Below are positions 24,206 to 34,023 of a stretch of 64,000 nucleotides of DNA, in pieces. The stretch is taken from contig NC_079137.1 of NCBI RefSeq assembly GCF_945859705.1, positions 68,904,277 through 68,968,276 on the forward strand, written 5' to 3'. How positions within the stretch are numbered: position 1 is the stretch's first letter; each line of letters begins with the position of its first letter. This stretch comes from Episyrphus balteatus (Eukaryota > Arthropoda > Insecta > Diptera > Syrphidae). The notes beneath the pieces are model-generated. The model did no database searches, was not told the origin of the DNA, and saw only the letters and a program-made list of their open reading frames with translations. Both the position numbers and the translations under genes were made by a program.

Positions 24206-25438
24206 GATATTTTGCATACATATCCTATCCACAGCATATTGATTAAACAATCTTCGGCACAACAAAGTATGATTAAGTTCATTTCTGCGAACCTGTACGT
24301 ATGTACATATGTAGGTAAATTTTGAAAATTATTTGTTTTACTAATAATTATTTTGAAAGTTTGTCTTAATAAATTTGTTTACAAATTAAGCTAAGTTTAA
24401 TTTTTAAAAAAGCGAGAGTGTTTTTTTACTCGTACAAATTGACAGCTATGTAAAGATGCAAGAAAAGGTATTATTTTTTTTTGATACAAACCATCTACAT
24501 ATTAATACCTTTCAAACAAAAAAAAATTACCAAAATCGGACCAGCCAAACGCGAGTTTATCGGCCACACACACTAAACGAACTCATTTTTATATATAAGA
24601 TTAATTATTTATTCAAAATTGCATATCAACTTTTTTTTGGAAAAATGTTAGAAAATTTTTATATATAAAAATTATTTTTTTAAAAACGACTCTAACGATT
24701 TTCGAAAATTTTTTTCTAAAAATTCCTTTTTATACTAGAAACAAAATCTCATACTTAGTTTTTTGTAAAAGATCATTTAAAACGGTATTTAATTATTTAT
24801 AAAAACAGAGTTTATTTTTTTTGCACCACTAACGAAATTCCCTGAAAATATCAAATTTTAAATTTTCCCTTATTTTGTTCAATGAAAAACTTTAACATAA
24901 GAGTTACTTTTACCATAAGAGCAAGTACGTGCGACCCCAGTCGTGCAATTTATTTTTTATTCAATTCTAAATCAAGAGATTATATGTATTACACTATTTT
25001 TGTCTGTCTTTTTTAATTATATTCATGGTGTCACGCAAAACAAGTGCTTATAACTTGTGAAAGTTAAAGGTAAATAAATGCGCTCCCTAAAACTGATAAT
25101 GGGATTTAAATAAAATTAAAGGGTCTTTAAACTTTAAATTAGAAGTAAAATGTATTTTTGTATTAGATTATGCTTTCTTAAGGTTCTTATGTTTTTACAC
25201 TCAAATTCAAAAACTAAGAAAACACAAATTCTTAATTGAGTCGTTTATATTCAAAAAATAACAAGTCCTATTTGAATGCTTTAAATTAAGCCCACAAAAA
25301 GGTATGAGTTTTAAATTCAAGTGAAATAAGATCATTAAAATTAAAAATACTTTGATATTTAAGGATAATATTTCCATTTAAAATTTAGCTAAACTCGTTT
25401 GATAAAAAATAACATATTGTCATAAACATACATTAACA

Positions 25439-25800
25439 TACAGGGTGGCTGATGAAAGCCGCTACAAAAAAAAGTTCAATAAATGAACTAATGAATCTGG
25501 TTATTTTTTTTTTATCCTGCAGATTGGTTTTTAGATTTAACAAAAATGCATAATAGATAAAGGATTATGTTTTCGTAGAATCGCTACAAACATTTCCCGA
25601 TAAGCTCATATCCAGGATCTTACCATTCCGTTGGCCCCCCCAAATCGCTGGACTTTACTGCATCCGAATTTTTTTTGTGAGGTTATTTTAAACAGCAAAG
25701 CAAAACAAACAAATTTGAATGAACTAAAATAACCCATTCGGGAAATGTTTGCGGTTATCTTGCCTAAAATCTCCATAAATTTTTCTAAAATATTTTAAAA
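25439..25800 (+). pseudogene. mariner-type transposase fragment beside a terminal repeat remnant
   Basis: 25441 reads CAGGGTGGCTGATGAAAGCC, a mariner-like terminal sequence preceded by TA. From about 25557 the + strand translates as YVFVESLQTFPDKLISRILPF, then RWPP, and after a one-base shift PKSLDFTASEFFL*GYFK. This matches the family motif WPPRS.DLTP.D.FLWGY.K, which contains the last catalytic Asp. A seven-C run causes the frameshift, and the Trp of FLWGY has become TGA. Most of the gene is deleted. Confidence 0.7.
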
Positions 25801-26369
25801 CCGCACAATATTATATTTATGTGCTTTTATACTTCTATTTTAAAAAAACTGAAAAACACAAACTGAAAAAAAGTATGTGTGCTTGATTTTCAGCTAGTTT
25901 TCTGTTTTTTTTTTATCCTTAGTATATGCAAATCAAAATTTTGTGTCACTTCTGTTACATTTGTAACGCTCTCACGCATATTTTTAGGAATTACTTAACT
26001 TAAAGTAGTTTTTGTATTCAATAAATTTACGTTACAACTTTTAAAGGTACGACAGATCTAACTGATGAGCCCACTGTCCTACCTGAGCGAAACGTTTTTG
26101 GAGTTGAGGTCGCTTGGACTTTAAAATTGAGTTACGTTACGAGGGTAACATATTAAAACACAAGGAGATAAAAATGATAAAACTGCAGCACAAAACCGTC
26201 CCAATTCCATACTGGTTTTTTAAAAGTCTTATCACATATTGCATTCAGTGAATTTTGAACTGACAATTTTCTGGTGATGGTTTTTTGAGATTCTATAAAA
26301 TGTAGTAACTGGCGAAAATTCACCTTAAAGTTTTATTATGCGATGCAAATATTTACTCAATACGATATT

Positions 26370-27180
26370 AAAATGAAGAACGTCTGTCTGTCAGTCTGTC
26401 TGTCTGTCTGTATAAGGAGCTACAGCCTAAACGGATGGACCGATTAATGTCAAACTTGGCATGTAGCGTTATTTGGCGACTCTCCAGAGGGGTTTTTGGA
26501 ATTAATTTTTTGGACCAAAAATAACGGTACTTGTCATATACCGATTTTAGTAAAGTTGAAATTGCTCAAAAACGGCTCCAACGATTTTGTTTAAAAAATT
26601 CAAGTGTTAGTTTTAAGCTTAGGTCTATCTTTTAATGAAAAAATTTTTTTGAAAATCATTATTAATGGTACCTGCCATAGAACCGTTTTTTTCAAATCCA
26701 ATTATCTCCGAAACTGCTTCCGAAACTTTTTGTGAAGAAGCATTTATATAATTTAAATATAAGCCAAAAATAAAATTTTTAAAAAAATAATTTTTGGATT
26801 TTTTAAAAAATTTTGGAAATTTTTTTTTGAAAAATCAAATTTTCGAAAACGGGACATTGATGTTTTAGATGTTGATTAGTGATTTCTACAAAATGGCATA
26901 CCAATTTTATTTTAAAACTTTTTTTCCAAAAAAATTATTTATAAAAAATTAGTTTTTTAAAAAACGGCTCTAACGATTTTGAAAAGTTTTTTCCTAAAAT
27001 TGCATCTTAATATATCAATCAAAACTGCATACTTGTTTTGGAGGGCAATTTGATTTCAGATTTTATTTTATTTTTAAAAAACACGAATTTTATTTATTTT
27101 TTCCAAATTTCTATATAAAAAGTCTTAAAAATTTAAGCAACTTAAACTCTAAGAGCAAGTTCGTGCGACCCAGTCGTGCA
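26370..27180 (+). repeat. DINE-1/HINE-like repeat, copy B
   Basis: A (GTCT)n run at 26382-26410 is followed by GCCTAAACGGATGGACC, AACGGCTCCAACGATTTTG and GGCTCTAACGATTTT, and the copy ends GAGCAAGTTCGTGCGACCCA. The interior is similar to copy A. The 5' end is missing or too diverged to place, so the start is approximate. Confidence 0.65.
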
Positions 27181-28398
27181 TTTTATTTATATTTATACAT
27201 ATATGCGTATATAAAAAAATTAAATAGTTTTCAATCATGGAATTTGGTCAAACCAAACTAATCATTATTTTTGTGTCCAGTGTTCAACCAAAACAGACTC
27301 ATCTTTTGTCCTATTTTTTTGATGGTGTTTGTTTTTAGTCAGAAGCAGAGGTTTCAATCGATTTGCCAAACGAATCAAATACAGTAATTTTATTTTATTT
27401 GTTTTTATTAAATAAATATCCATAAAAAAAAACTCATGCAATTTCATTCTTCTGCGGGGACCACTACAATGTGGATATTCTTCATATTTGTATACATTGC
27501 AGCCAAAAAATACAATAAACAAGAAACTCTACAAAAACAAAAAAAATTCTCTCACATTGTTTCTTTTTTTTGTATGGCCTGTCGGGTTTATTATTTCTGG
27601 TTTTAATATTTATAATTAACGAAATACTGATTTATTGTTGAAATAAAAAAAGAATGTAATTAAGAAGATTTGCAACAAAATAACAGATGGACTCTGTGAT
27701 ACACTGCGCGAGGCACACATTATAAATTAATATTGATTTTTGCTAATGGATTTGCATAAAATTTTATGATTAATAAAGTTAAAAACAATTTGCAGCCAAT
27801 TATAGTATTAAAAATTTAAACCTCATCAAATAAAAAAAATTACTTTATTTTATTTTAATTCTTTAAATATTTTATTAAAGAGCATTCAAATAGTGAAAAA
27901 AATATCTGCATTAATGCATTTTTTTTTTTAGTATAAACAAAGAAAAAAAATTTAGCCTTCAAAATTCATATAAAAATGAAAAAAAATAAAATCATATTGT
28001 GAAACATTACAAAGGAACGCCCACACACTACCTCTAGTCTTCCATGTCATTTCACACAAGAATTTATAATAATAAAACATTCACAATTTGCAATACTCTT
28101 CCAACAGCATTCCATTCAAATTGCAAGAATAAACATTTACAACACTGTTAAAGTTAAATGATCGCTGCGTCAAATTAAATTTTATTGCGTGATAAAACGA
28201 AAGAGCACAATTAAATTGCAAGTTTTATTATTTATCTTTGTGGTGTAGGGATTGAAACATTCTTTCTAGGAGAATAAATATATGCATATTGTTGATAGAC
28301 CATACTAGAATAATAGTGTGGTTATGTATACAAAAGCACTTATATGTAACTAAACAATGAATAAAATACAAGTTAAAGTTCCATATAAAAAAAAAAGT

Positions 28399-28415
28399 AC
28401 GTATACGCCAGAGTG
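28399..28415 (+). repeat. Dispersed 17-bp motif, copy 3
   Basis: ACGTATACGCCAGAGTG differs from copy 1 by one base. It is preceded by an A-run. Confidence 0.45.
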
Positions 28416-29415
28416 AACAGAAAAATCATTTAATTTATATTAACTCAATAATACCTATATAGCCTACTTATATCTTTAATATAACTACATTTGAGTAGGT
28501 TGACATAATAAATTCCAATCCTCTTCCTTGTTTAGTGAAAAATAATATCAAATATATCGAATTTCTGATCCACATCACATCAAATCATCAGGATCAACCG
28601 TCGCGACGGTCGCCATCGTCAGGGGGCGAAATGCTTTTAGAAAGTAATTATTATTATTTGCGAAATCTCTTCAAAGGTTTCGCACAAGTGCTTCTTGTGT
28701 GCACAGCATAATTTGTTGCCTTTGGTGTTAACTTTTGCTGTTTGTTTTGTGTATATAGCCCAGGAATGATGGAATAGAAAGAGGATTTGAACAAAAAGTG
28801 AAAAAAAAAAAAATCGATTTGAGCACTGGGAAAATACTATTTAAAGGACAACTAAAGGTATATTGACTTGTTCATTTATATACGAAGTACAACGTAGGTG
28901 TATCTGTATATAGATGGTGAACAATATTCTATTGACGCACTAATACTTTATATATACGTTGGCGTTATGTTAACTGAATAGCAATGTCAGCTTAGAGGGC
29001 TAGTATAAACTTTTTGAAACGTGTTGTATACCTATATAAAAGTTAAGCATTTAAGTGCTTTACAAAAATGTTGAAGAGAAATAGAGATTAAGGATTAAAC
29101 TGACGAATTAAGGACAATTTGTTGGAAGTTGTCTGAGAGTTGAATATAAATACTTTAAAGATTCAAAGTGAATTTTTAAGAAGATGGGATTAATACACTT
29201 AGTACTTAGTTGTAACCTTAGCTAGTTTTATAACATTAGGTAACTAAGATATCATTTTACCCATGATTCTGACTAAAAACAAATAACAACACAAATGTAG
29301 GGCAAATTATAAGCCAGTTTTTTTGTAACGAAAAGGTAAACAAAACTGCATGAAAGATAACTATTATTGATTTTTGTTTAAAAATGTAAATATAAAATTA
29401 CGGCTGTAAAAAAAC

Positions 29416-29432
29416 ACGTATACACCACTGTG
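29416..29432 (+). repeat. Dispersed 17-bp motif, copy 4
   Basis: ACGTATACACCACTGTG is the most diverged copy. The following CCCAATCAGAAAATAAAAAT resembles the sequence after copy 1, which supports a longer shared repeat. Confidence 0.4.
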
Positions 29433-29748
29433 TCCCAATCAGAAAATAAAAATCACAAAACAAGTATGTGCTTGGTAGTACATGCATAGCTAAAGTTTTT
29501 ATTAATATAACAAAAGCTCAGTATGTGCACACTGCAAATTCCAATCCTCTTATTAAAAAAGAATATAATAAAAATATCCAATGTGATTGCTTTAAGATAA
29601 ACTCTTTGAAATAAGTTGGTCACTTTTGAACTTAAACTGTATCTACAGATATCAGAAATTGTTGAGTTTTCTGCAAATTGAACGGTTAAAAATACTGTCG
29701 TTGTTTTTAATACAACTTTTGGAATTAAGCCTTTTTTAAAACAAAAAT

Positions 29749-30106
29749 TACACTGGTCGACAAAATTAAAATTTTTTTTGTTACAGTAACCAAGATATAC
29801 TTTTCTATATGTTTTTTGAGTACTGAGCTTGAATCCGAAGTCAGAAAAATTCTATCACATTATGTTTTTGAAATAATCCTGTTAGAAAATCAAAAATGCC
29901 GCTTTTTACCAATTTTCGAGGTTATTTCTTATAGTGTTTGGTTATTTGTTTTAAGTAAATTTGTAACGATTTAAATCTTTTAAATATCTATTTTCTTCAT
30001 CAAGAAATCCCAAGTTGAAATCGGATTCGAGCTCAGAACCCAAAAACCCTATAGAAAAGTACATATATCTTGGTGTCTGCAACAAGAACCTTGTTGACCA
30101 GTGTTA
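29749..30106. mobile_element. M3 MITE (CACTGGTC ends)
   Basis: The ends ACACTGGTCGACAAAATT and AACCTTGTTGACCAGTGT are inverted repeats, with TA at each border suggesting a Tc1/mariner-type target. Subterminal segments are also inverted: AGATATACTTTTCTATATG and GAAAAGTACATATATCTTGG; AATCCGAAGTCAG and GAAATCGGATTCG. There is no gene. Copies with the same ends occur at 53925-54879 and 56258-57302. Confidence 0.75.
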
Positions 30107-30274
30107 TTAGTTTTTAATATTTCGATATTATTACACAGTTTTTTAATAATTTTTACTTGCTCTATGGGACAAGTATTGGTTTCGTTTTCGTGTAGAAAAA
30201 AAAATCGAGGTTTTAATCAAAAACAACATTACGATGATGGAGAAGATCAAAAAAGTGGTTTTCGTCATGCCGTC

Positions 30275-30279
30275 CGTCG
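30275..30279. repeat. Transib target-site duplication, left
   Basis: CGTCG lies immediately before the left terminus CACAGTG. The same 5-mer follows the right terminus at 34019-34023. Confidence 0.9.
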
Positions 30280-30316
30280 CACAGTGGATCGAAACTGTGA
30301 AAAAGTGGTCATGGGG
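30280..30316 (+). repeat. Transib left terminal inverted repeat
   Basis: Two conserved blocks are separated by a variable spacer. CACAGTGGATCG (30280-30291) is identical to the other end. A 15-bp spacer follows, then GGTCATGGGG (30307-30316), also identical at the other end. An A-rich patch (GAAAAAGT) lies 12 bases after the heptamer. Confidence 0.9.
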
Positions 30317-30870
30317 CTGTAACTTTTGATTTAATGGAGGGATTTTAAAACGGTTTTCGCTGTTTTGCTTCTTGAAAATCATACAATTAAATTCAGCCGG
30401 AAAAAAGGCCAAAATTTTCTTAATTCTTCAAAATTTTGACCTGAAATATCTGATAAGAAAAAAAAAAAATACCAAATCCTTATTTAATCACGAAGAAAAG
30501 TATGATTTTACTTTGTTGACTCATTCCTTAATTCCAAAAAACGTTTACTTACTTTAAGATTCATTCAAAGTTCTGAAAACTTCTACAAAAAAAAATTCTT
30601 CTGAACAAAAAATAGTTAAAAATTGATTTTCCTGTAAAAGTATGTTTTATTTGGAATTATTATTAAAAATATCAACATAAATATTTTTAAGAAAATCATA
30701 ATTTAAAAAATTAAAAAAAAAAAAAGTAATTCAATGGTAAATTAAGATTTAAAAAAATTCAATAAAAAAGTAAATTATGAATTCAATAAAAAATAAAAAA
30801 AAAAAAAAACAAAATATGGAATAAACAAAGGTATTTTTCACAAATTAAGTTAAGTTTTCTTCAAAGAAAA

Positions 30871-32844
30871 CTAAATATTATTTTCCACGATTTCAACGGG
30901 AACACAAAGTAATTTCAAAACCTCGTCTGGAAGTTCATTTTTTTTACTACTTGTAAGGCAAGGTGATAAGAATGTAATGTAAGGATCAGAAAGTATAAGC
31001 AAATTGTTTAATAAGTCTTCGTTGGTAACAATCCTGTTCATTTTTCGAGTAGAATTCTCAGGAATTCTACGAAATTCTTTATGTTTTGCTTCTGAAGCTT
31101 CTTCTGAAAGCTTTCCGATGGGAAGCAAAGCATGCCTGATTATGTCGGCTCCATGGACTAGAATTTTGTGGACTGTGGGAGGCATAAAATACCAAGGGTA
31201 TTCGGATACATACATTTCAGCTGTTTCATAAGCAAAAGTTTGAAACTCATCTGCATTTATATCTTCGCCAGATGCCATTGTTATCAAAAGTATATTAATT
31301 CTTTGAATAAGAATAATATTTAAACCAGTGATGTTCGAAACTATGTCTGCGTTGCAAAAAAATTTTCTGGCGGTATTGCCATCATTTGTCGTTCCTTTGC
31401 CTTGCTTCACAACATCCACAAGTAGCCCAAGCCTTGATCGCAGTTTTTCTTGAATATCTTTTTTCTGAATAGCTTTCATCGCTTTGTGCTCTTCAGTTTT
31501 TGCACACCAATTTTTAAATCCTAAATTATAAGAAACATGCAGAAGCCATTCCATGCACCTTATCCATGCATGTAAGGGCGAAATACCAAATTTGAAAAAT
31601 TCTTCATTTTTTTCTTTTTTGCATGCAATTTTCAAGTCGTTCATCTCACTTGACTTAGCTTGACAAATGTAACAGCGCTGAGATGATGAATTATTGGCAA
31701 TACTGTTACAGATTTTGCCGTCAATCATGGTTAGCAGCATTTTGTGTTTAATTTTAAAAGAATCAACTAATGTTGGCAAAAGATTATCAATTAAATTTTG
31801 AATCTCTCTATTTTCTTTTTGAATCAAGCTTTCTGTCTCTTTTTCAAATCGAAACCTTACTGGCCTACAGTAGCGGGTTGAAGAGGGTTTAGGATTTTCC
31901 CATAGAACAGTTTTATCTTCTTCACTGTAAAGTTTTATCGGCACCAAACTAGTCATAAAAACTGATGAATCATTAGAATTTTCAGAAGAAAACTTCTGTT
32001 TATAAAGACTTTGGCCCGATGCTCCATCGAACCCCCATTTAGTGATTAAACAAAGGTCATTGGTTTGCAGATTTGAAATTTGAATGCATTTAAATAAACT
32101 TTTTGTTGTTTGGTTTAGTAGAGCCTGCATATCAACTGTAGCACTAATCTCATCGATTAAAATACTGGATTTAGGTGGATAATATTCCTGTTTTGTTTTC
32201 TGTAATGCGTAATAAGATGGATATAAATCCACTCCATGTTCTTGTGCACATTTTTTTAATTCAATATATTGCGCTTTACTAAGGCCTAGTGTTACGAACA
32301 GTGCTAGCGCTTTTTCGTTCGAAATAATAGAACCTTTAGGATTTTGGTTAATGCAGAACTCATATATTTGCTTTGAATTTTCTGGATTTTTAATTAAAAA
32401 ATCGATTACCTTTGAAGCATCAAGGTTTCCTTCCGCTTTGAGCTTCATTTTTGAGGCATAAAGCAGCTCGTTACTGCCAAGACTTTCCCGAATTGATTGC
32501 GTTCTTTTTCTTTTTTGGCGTTCACCTAAGCTGTTGAAATCCGTAGATATAATTGAAGAGGTTGATGGGTCAGTCCCAGTTCTAAAATCTTCTTGGTTGA
32601 ATTTAGTCTCAAGCCATTTTTTGTTTCTTTTAAGAAACCTTACTTTGTTATAGCTACATTCTAAAAATTTTGTTCTCAAATTAACGCAAAACTTACGGAA
32701 AAATTCACTCAAGTGAAGTTTGCTGCCCACAAATTTTGTATTGCTTTTCGATAAAACATAATCAATCAAATATTTATGATCACTTAGATCCCGACCGTTT
32801 TCTTTTAACACGTTAAAAAAATCTTCGTAACTATGTTGCACCAT
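30871..32844 (-). CDS. Transib transposase (RAG1-type DDE recombinase)
   Basis: This gene would encode the transposase that nicks the element ends, forms hairpins and joins them to a GC-rich target. Numbering from the proposed ATG at 32844 (657 residues), the DDE triad maps to D273 (WGFDGASGQS), D375 (MIDGKI) and E585 (SEEASEAK). E585 sits six residues before FRR, as E962 does in RAG1. The RAG1 zinc ligands are also kept: C391 and C394 (RCYIC), then H559 and H564 (HKILVH), the same C-x2-C and H-x4-H spacing. The first 200 residues are basic and probably bind DNA. The frame opens 11 codons further upstream with GTG directly after a TAA, but the first ATG has a strong context (A at -3, G at +4), so I start there. 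Length fits Transib. No stops or frameshifts are seen. Confidence 0.92.
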   Translation of the reverse strand: MVQHSYEDFFNVLKENGRDLSDHKYLIDYVLSKSNTKFVGSKLHLSEFFRKFCVNLRTKFLECSYNKVRFLKRNKKWLETKFNQEDFRTGTDPSTSSIISTDFNSLGERQKRKRTQSIRESLGSNELLYASKMKLKAEGNLDASKVIDFLIKNPENSKQIYEFCINQNPKGSIISNEKALALFVTLGLSKAQYIELKKCAQEHGVDLYPSYYALQKTKQEYYPPKSSILIDEISATVDMQALLNQTTKSLFKCIQISNLQTNDLCLITKWGFDGASGQSLYKQKFSSENSNDSSVFMTSLVPIKLYSEEDKTVLWENPKPSSTRYCRPVRFRFEKETESLIQKENREIQNLIDNLLPTLVDSFKIKHKMLLTMIDGKICNSIANNSSSQRCYICQAKSSEMNDLKIACKKEKNEEFFKFGISPLHAWIRCMEWLLHVSYNLGFKNWCAKTEEHKAMKAIQKKDIQEKLRSRLGLLVDVVKQGKGTTNDGNTARKFFCNADIVSNITGLNIILIQRINILLITMASGEDINADEFQTFAYETAEMYVSEYPWYFMPPTVHKILVHGADIIRHALLPIGKLSEEASEAKHKEFRRIPENSTRKMNRIVTNEDLLNNLLILSDPYITFLSPCLTSSKKNELPDEVLKLLCVPVEIVENNI

Positions 32845-32948
32845 TTTCACACACTTTTCCGGTTTGGGTTTTTTCACTTAAATAAAAATGATCTAGACTA
32901 AGTGTTTAGTAAATCTTCACTAACTAACAAAGAGAGCAAAAAATAACA

Positions 32949-32958
32949 GTTATATAGA
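32949..32958 (-). promoter_or_regulatory. Possible TATA box of the Transib gene
   Basis: On the minus strand this reads TCTATATAAC, about 105 bases upstream of the proposed ATG. Position and sequence fit a core promoter, but in such AT-rich DNA a chance match is likely. Confidence 0.3.
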
Positions 32959-33980
32959 AAGCAAAATCTTTTCTTTCTCATTTAATTTTCTTGTTAGAAC
33001 AGTTTCATATGAGATAAGGAGAAAACATGTACGTAAAACTTTCTAAAAGACAATAACTAATAACAAAGCGTGTTCCTTTCTCCCCATCCCCCTTTTGCCC
33101 TCATCTTCCATCTTTAAATCAGAGATGAATACTTGCTTCATATGTAGTATTTCAAATACATTTCTTTTTTGTATGTCATCTTTAAATAATTTTAATAGAT
33201 TATTGTATGGACTAGGTATAATAATATCCCCCAGGGGAAAATCTGAATGATGTTAAATCAAATAGTTCTTATATCCTTCATGAAAATCATAATTTAATAC
33301 TTACTACCTTTAACTTTAAGAAAACCTAAAAATTTAATTTAATATTTTGTTTTTGAATTTATTGGTCAAGCTCCTTTACGTTATGTATTCACTAGTTATA
33401 TTGCTTTAAACTACCCCATGCTACTTTCAGCTAGCCAAATAACACCAACATTCCCCTTTGCAGATTGGAAAAAAATACTACCTAAAGGGTAAAATTTACA
33501 AAGATGGTGCTCTAAAAAACGGGGTCGGATTCGGTCGGATCCAAAATTTTAAAAATATTACACACAAACTATTAAGCTTTCATTCTAGACTACTTAGAAA
33601 GCTTGCATATGTAAGCATTTTTTTAAAAGCGTTTTTAAAGTTGAGAGAAATTTTCAAAAAGGGTTATAGAAAAACGTGTTTCAGAATTATTTAGAAATAT
33701 AATTTTAAGATTTTTTTCTTAAATATATATTTTAGATATCAGTATCTTATCAAAAAAATTTACTTCAAGAAGATATCTTAAAAAATGAGAAAGATATAAG
33801 AGTATGAAAATTTCTAAGAAAAACATCATTTTTTTTCTTCTGAAAAAGTCCCCACTTGAGACTCTGTATCTTGGAAACCACAGCGTTTTGATAAAAACAA
33901 CTTGCGGATTATGAAAGAAGGGACAATTATCTGTGCAATCCAAAAAAAAAATCGTTCCATAAACTAAAAAAAAAAAATGA

Positions 33981-34018
33981 CCCCATGACCGGAATTTTGT
34001 ACTAGACGATCCACTGTG
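33981..34018 (-). repeat. Transib right terminal inverted repeat
   Basis: Read inward on the minus strand: CACAGTGGATCG (34018-34007), a 16-bp spacer, then GGTCATGGGG (33990-33981). Eleven bases after the heptamer is ACAAAATTC, which agrees with the recombination-signal nonamer ACAAAAACC at 7 of 9 positions. Confidence 0.9.
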
Positions 34019-34023
34019 CGTCG
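34019..34023. repeat. Transib target-site duplication, right
   Basis: CGTCG directly follows the right terminus and matches 30275-30279 exactly. Confidence 0.9.

Larger units (their letters stand above)
22721..24600 (-). mobile_element. Helitron, minus strand, both ends intact
   Basis: Read on the minus strand, the 5' end is TCTTATATATAAAAATGAG (24600 inwards) and the 3' end is GGGTTAGCTAG, with CTAG at 22724-22721. A GC-rich stretch (AGCGAAGCGGGTGGGGG) lies just inside. The host bases are A on the left (22720) and T on the right (24601), the A^T site used by Helitrons, with no target duplication. The 1880-bp copy carries only a broken piece of the Rep/helicase gene and is internally deleted. 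Confidence 0.85.
22091..24947 (+). repeat. DINE-1/HINE-like interspersed repeat, copy A (split by a Helitron)
   Basis: It starts ACTTGCGATATAGG..GGGCAAGT and ends GAGCAAGTACGTGCGACC..AGTCGTGCA, the shared termini of this family. The interior order is conserved: ATTACGATGATGGAGAATGC, then a (GTCT/GTCC)n run at 22213-22230, then GAGCCTAAAC, then AACGGCTCTAACGATTTT. A (GTCY)n core, short subterminal inverted repeats (ACTTGC and GCAAGT) and a terminal hairpin recall Drosophila DINE-1/Helentron-associated elements; that assignment is inference. Without the Helitron at 22721-24600 the copy is about 980 bp. Confidence 0.7.
27181..29748 (+). other. Intron 1, no recognised gene
   Basis: This is AT-rich sequence. 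The 85-codon minus frame at 27265-27522 has no recognisable domain. Two copies of the dispersed ACGTATACGCC-type motif lie at 28399-28415 and 29416-29432. GTCGCGACGGTCGCCATCGT near 28600 is an unusual GC-rich patch. Confidence 0.4.
30280..34018 (-). mobile_element. Complete Transib transposon
   Basis: This is a 3739-bp element with one long minus-strand gene. Both ends begin CACAGTGGATCG reading inward, and an exact 5-bp GC-rich duplication CGTCG flanks it. These are the defining features of Transib: a 5-bp GC-rich target duplication, termini of the CACWRTG type, and a RAG1-related DDE transposase. About 580 bp of non-coding DNA lie left of the stop codon and about 1.17 kb right of the start. 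No RAG2-like reading frame is present in either, which fits Transib rather than ProtoRAG. Intact termini, an exact duplication and an open frame suggest a recent insertion that may still be active. Confidence 0.95.

Noticed and set aside
19616..28415. An 8.8-kb Transib-like element bounded by opposed CACTATG and CAGAGTG motifs
   Set aside because: The flanks show no 5-bp duplication, similarity continues outside the motif, and no transposase lies between.
31004..31231. 75-codon plus-strand frame inside the Transib gene
   Set aside because: It is an antisense shadow of the transposase.
33458..33694. Possible second Transib gene (78 codons), considered as a RAG2-like partner
   Set aside because: It is too short, basic, and lacks Kelch repeats or a PHD finger. 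Transib normally has only one gene.
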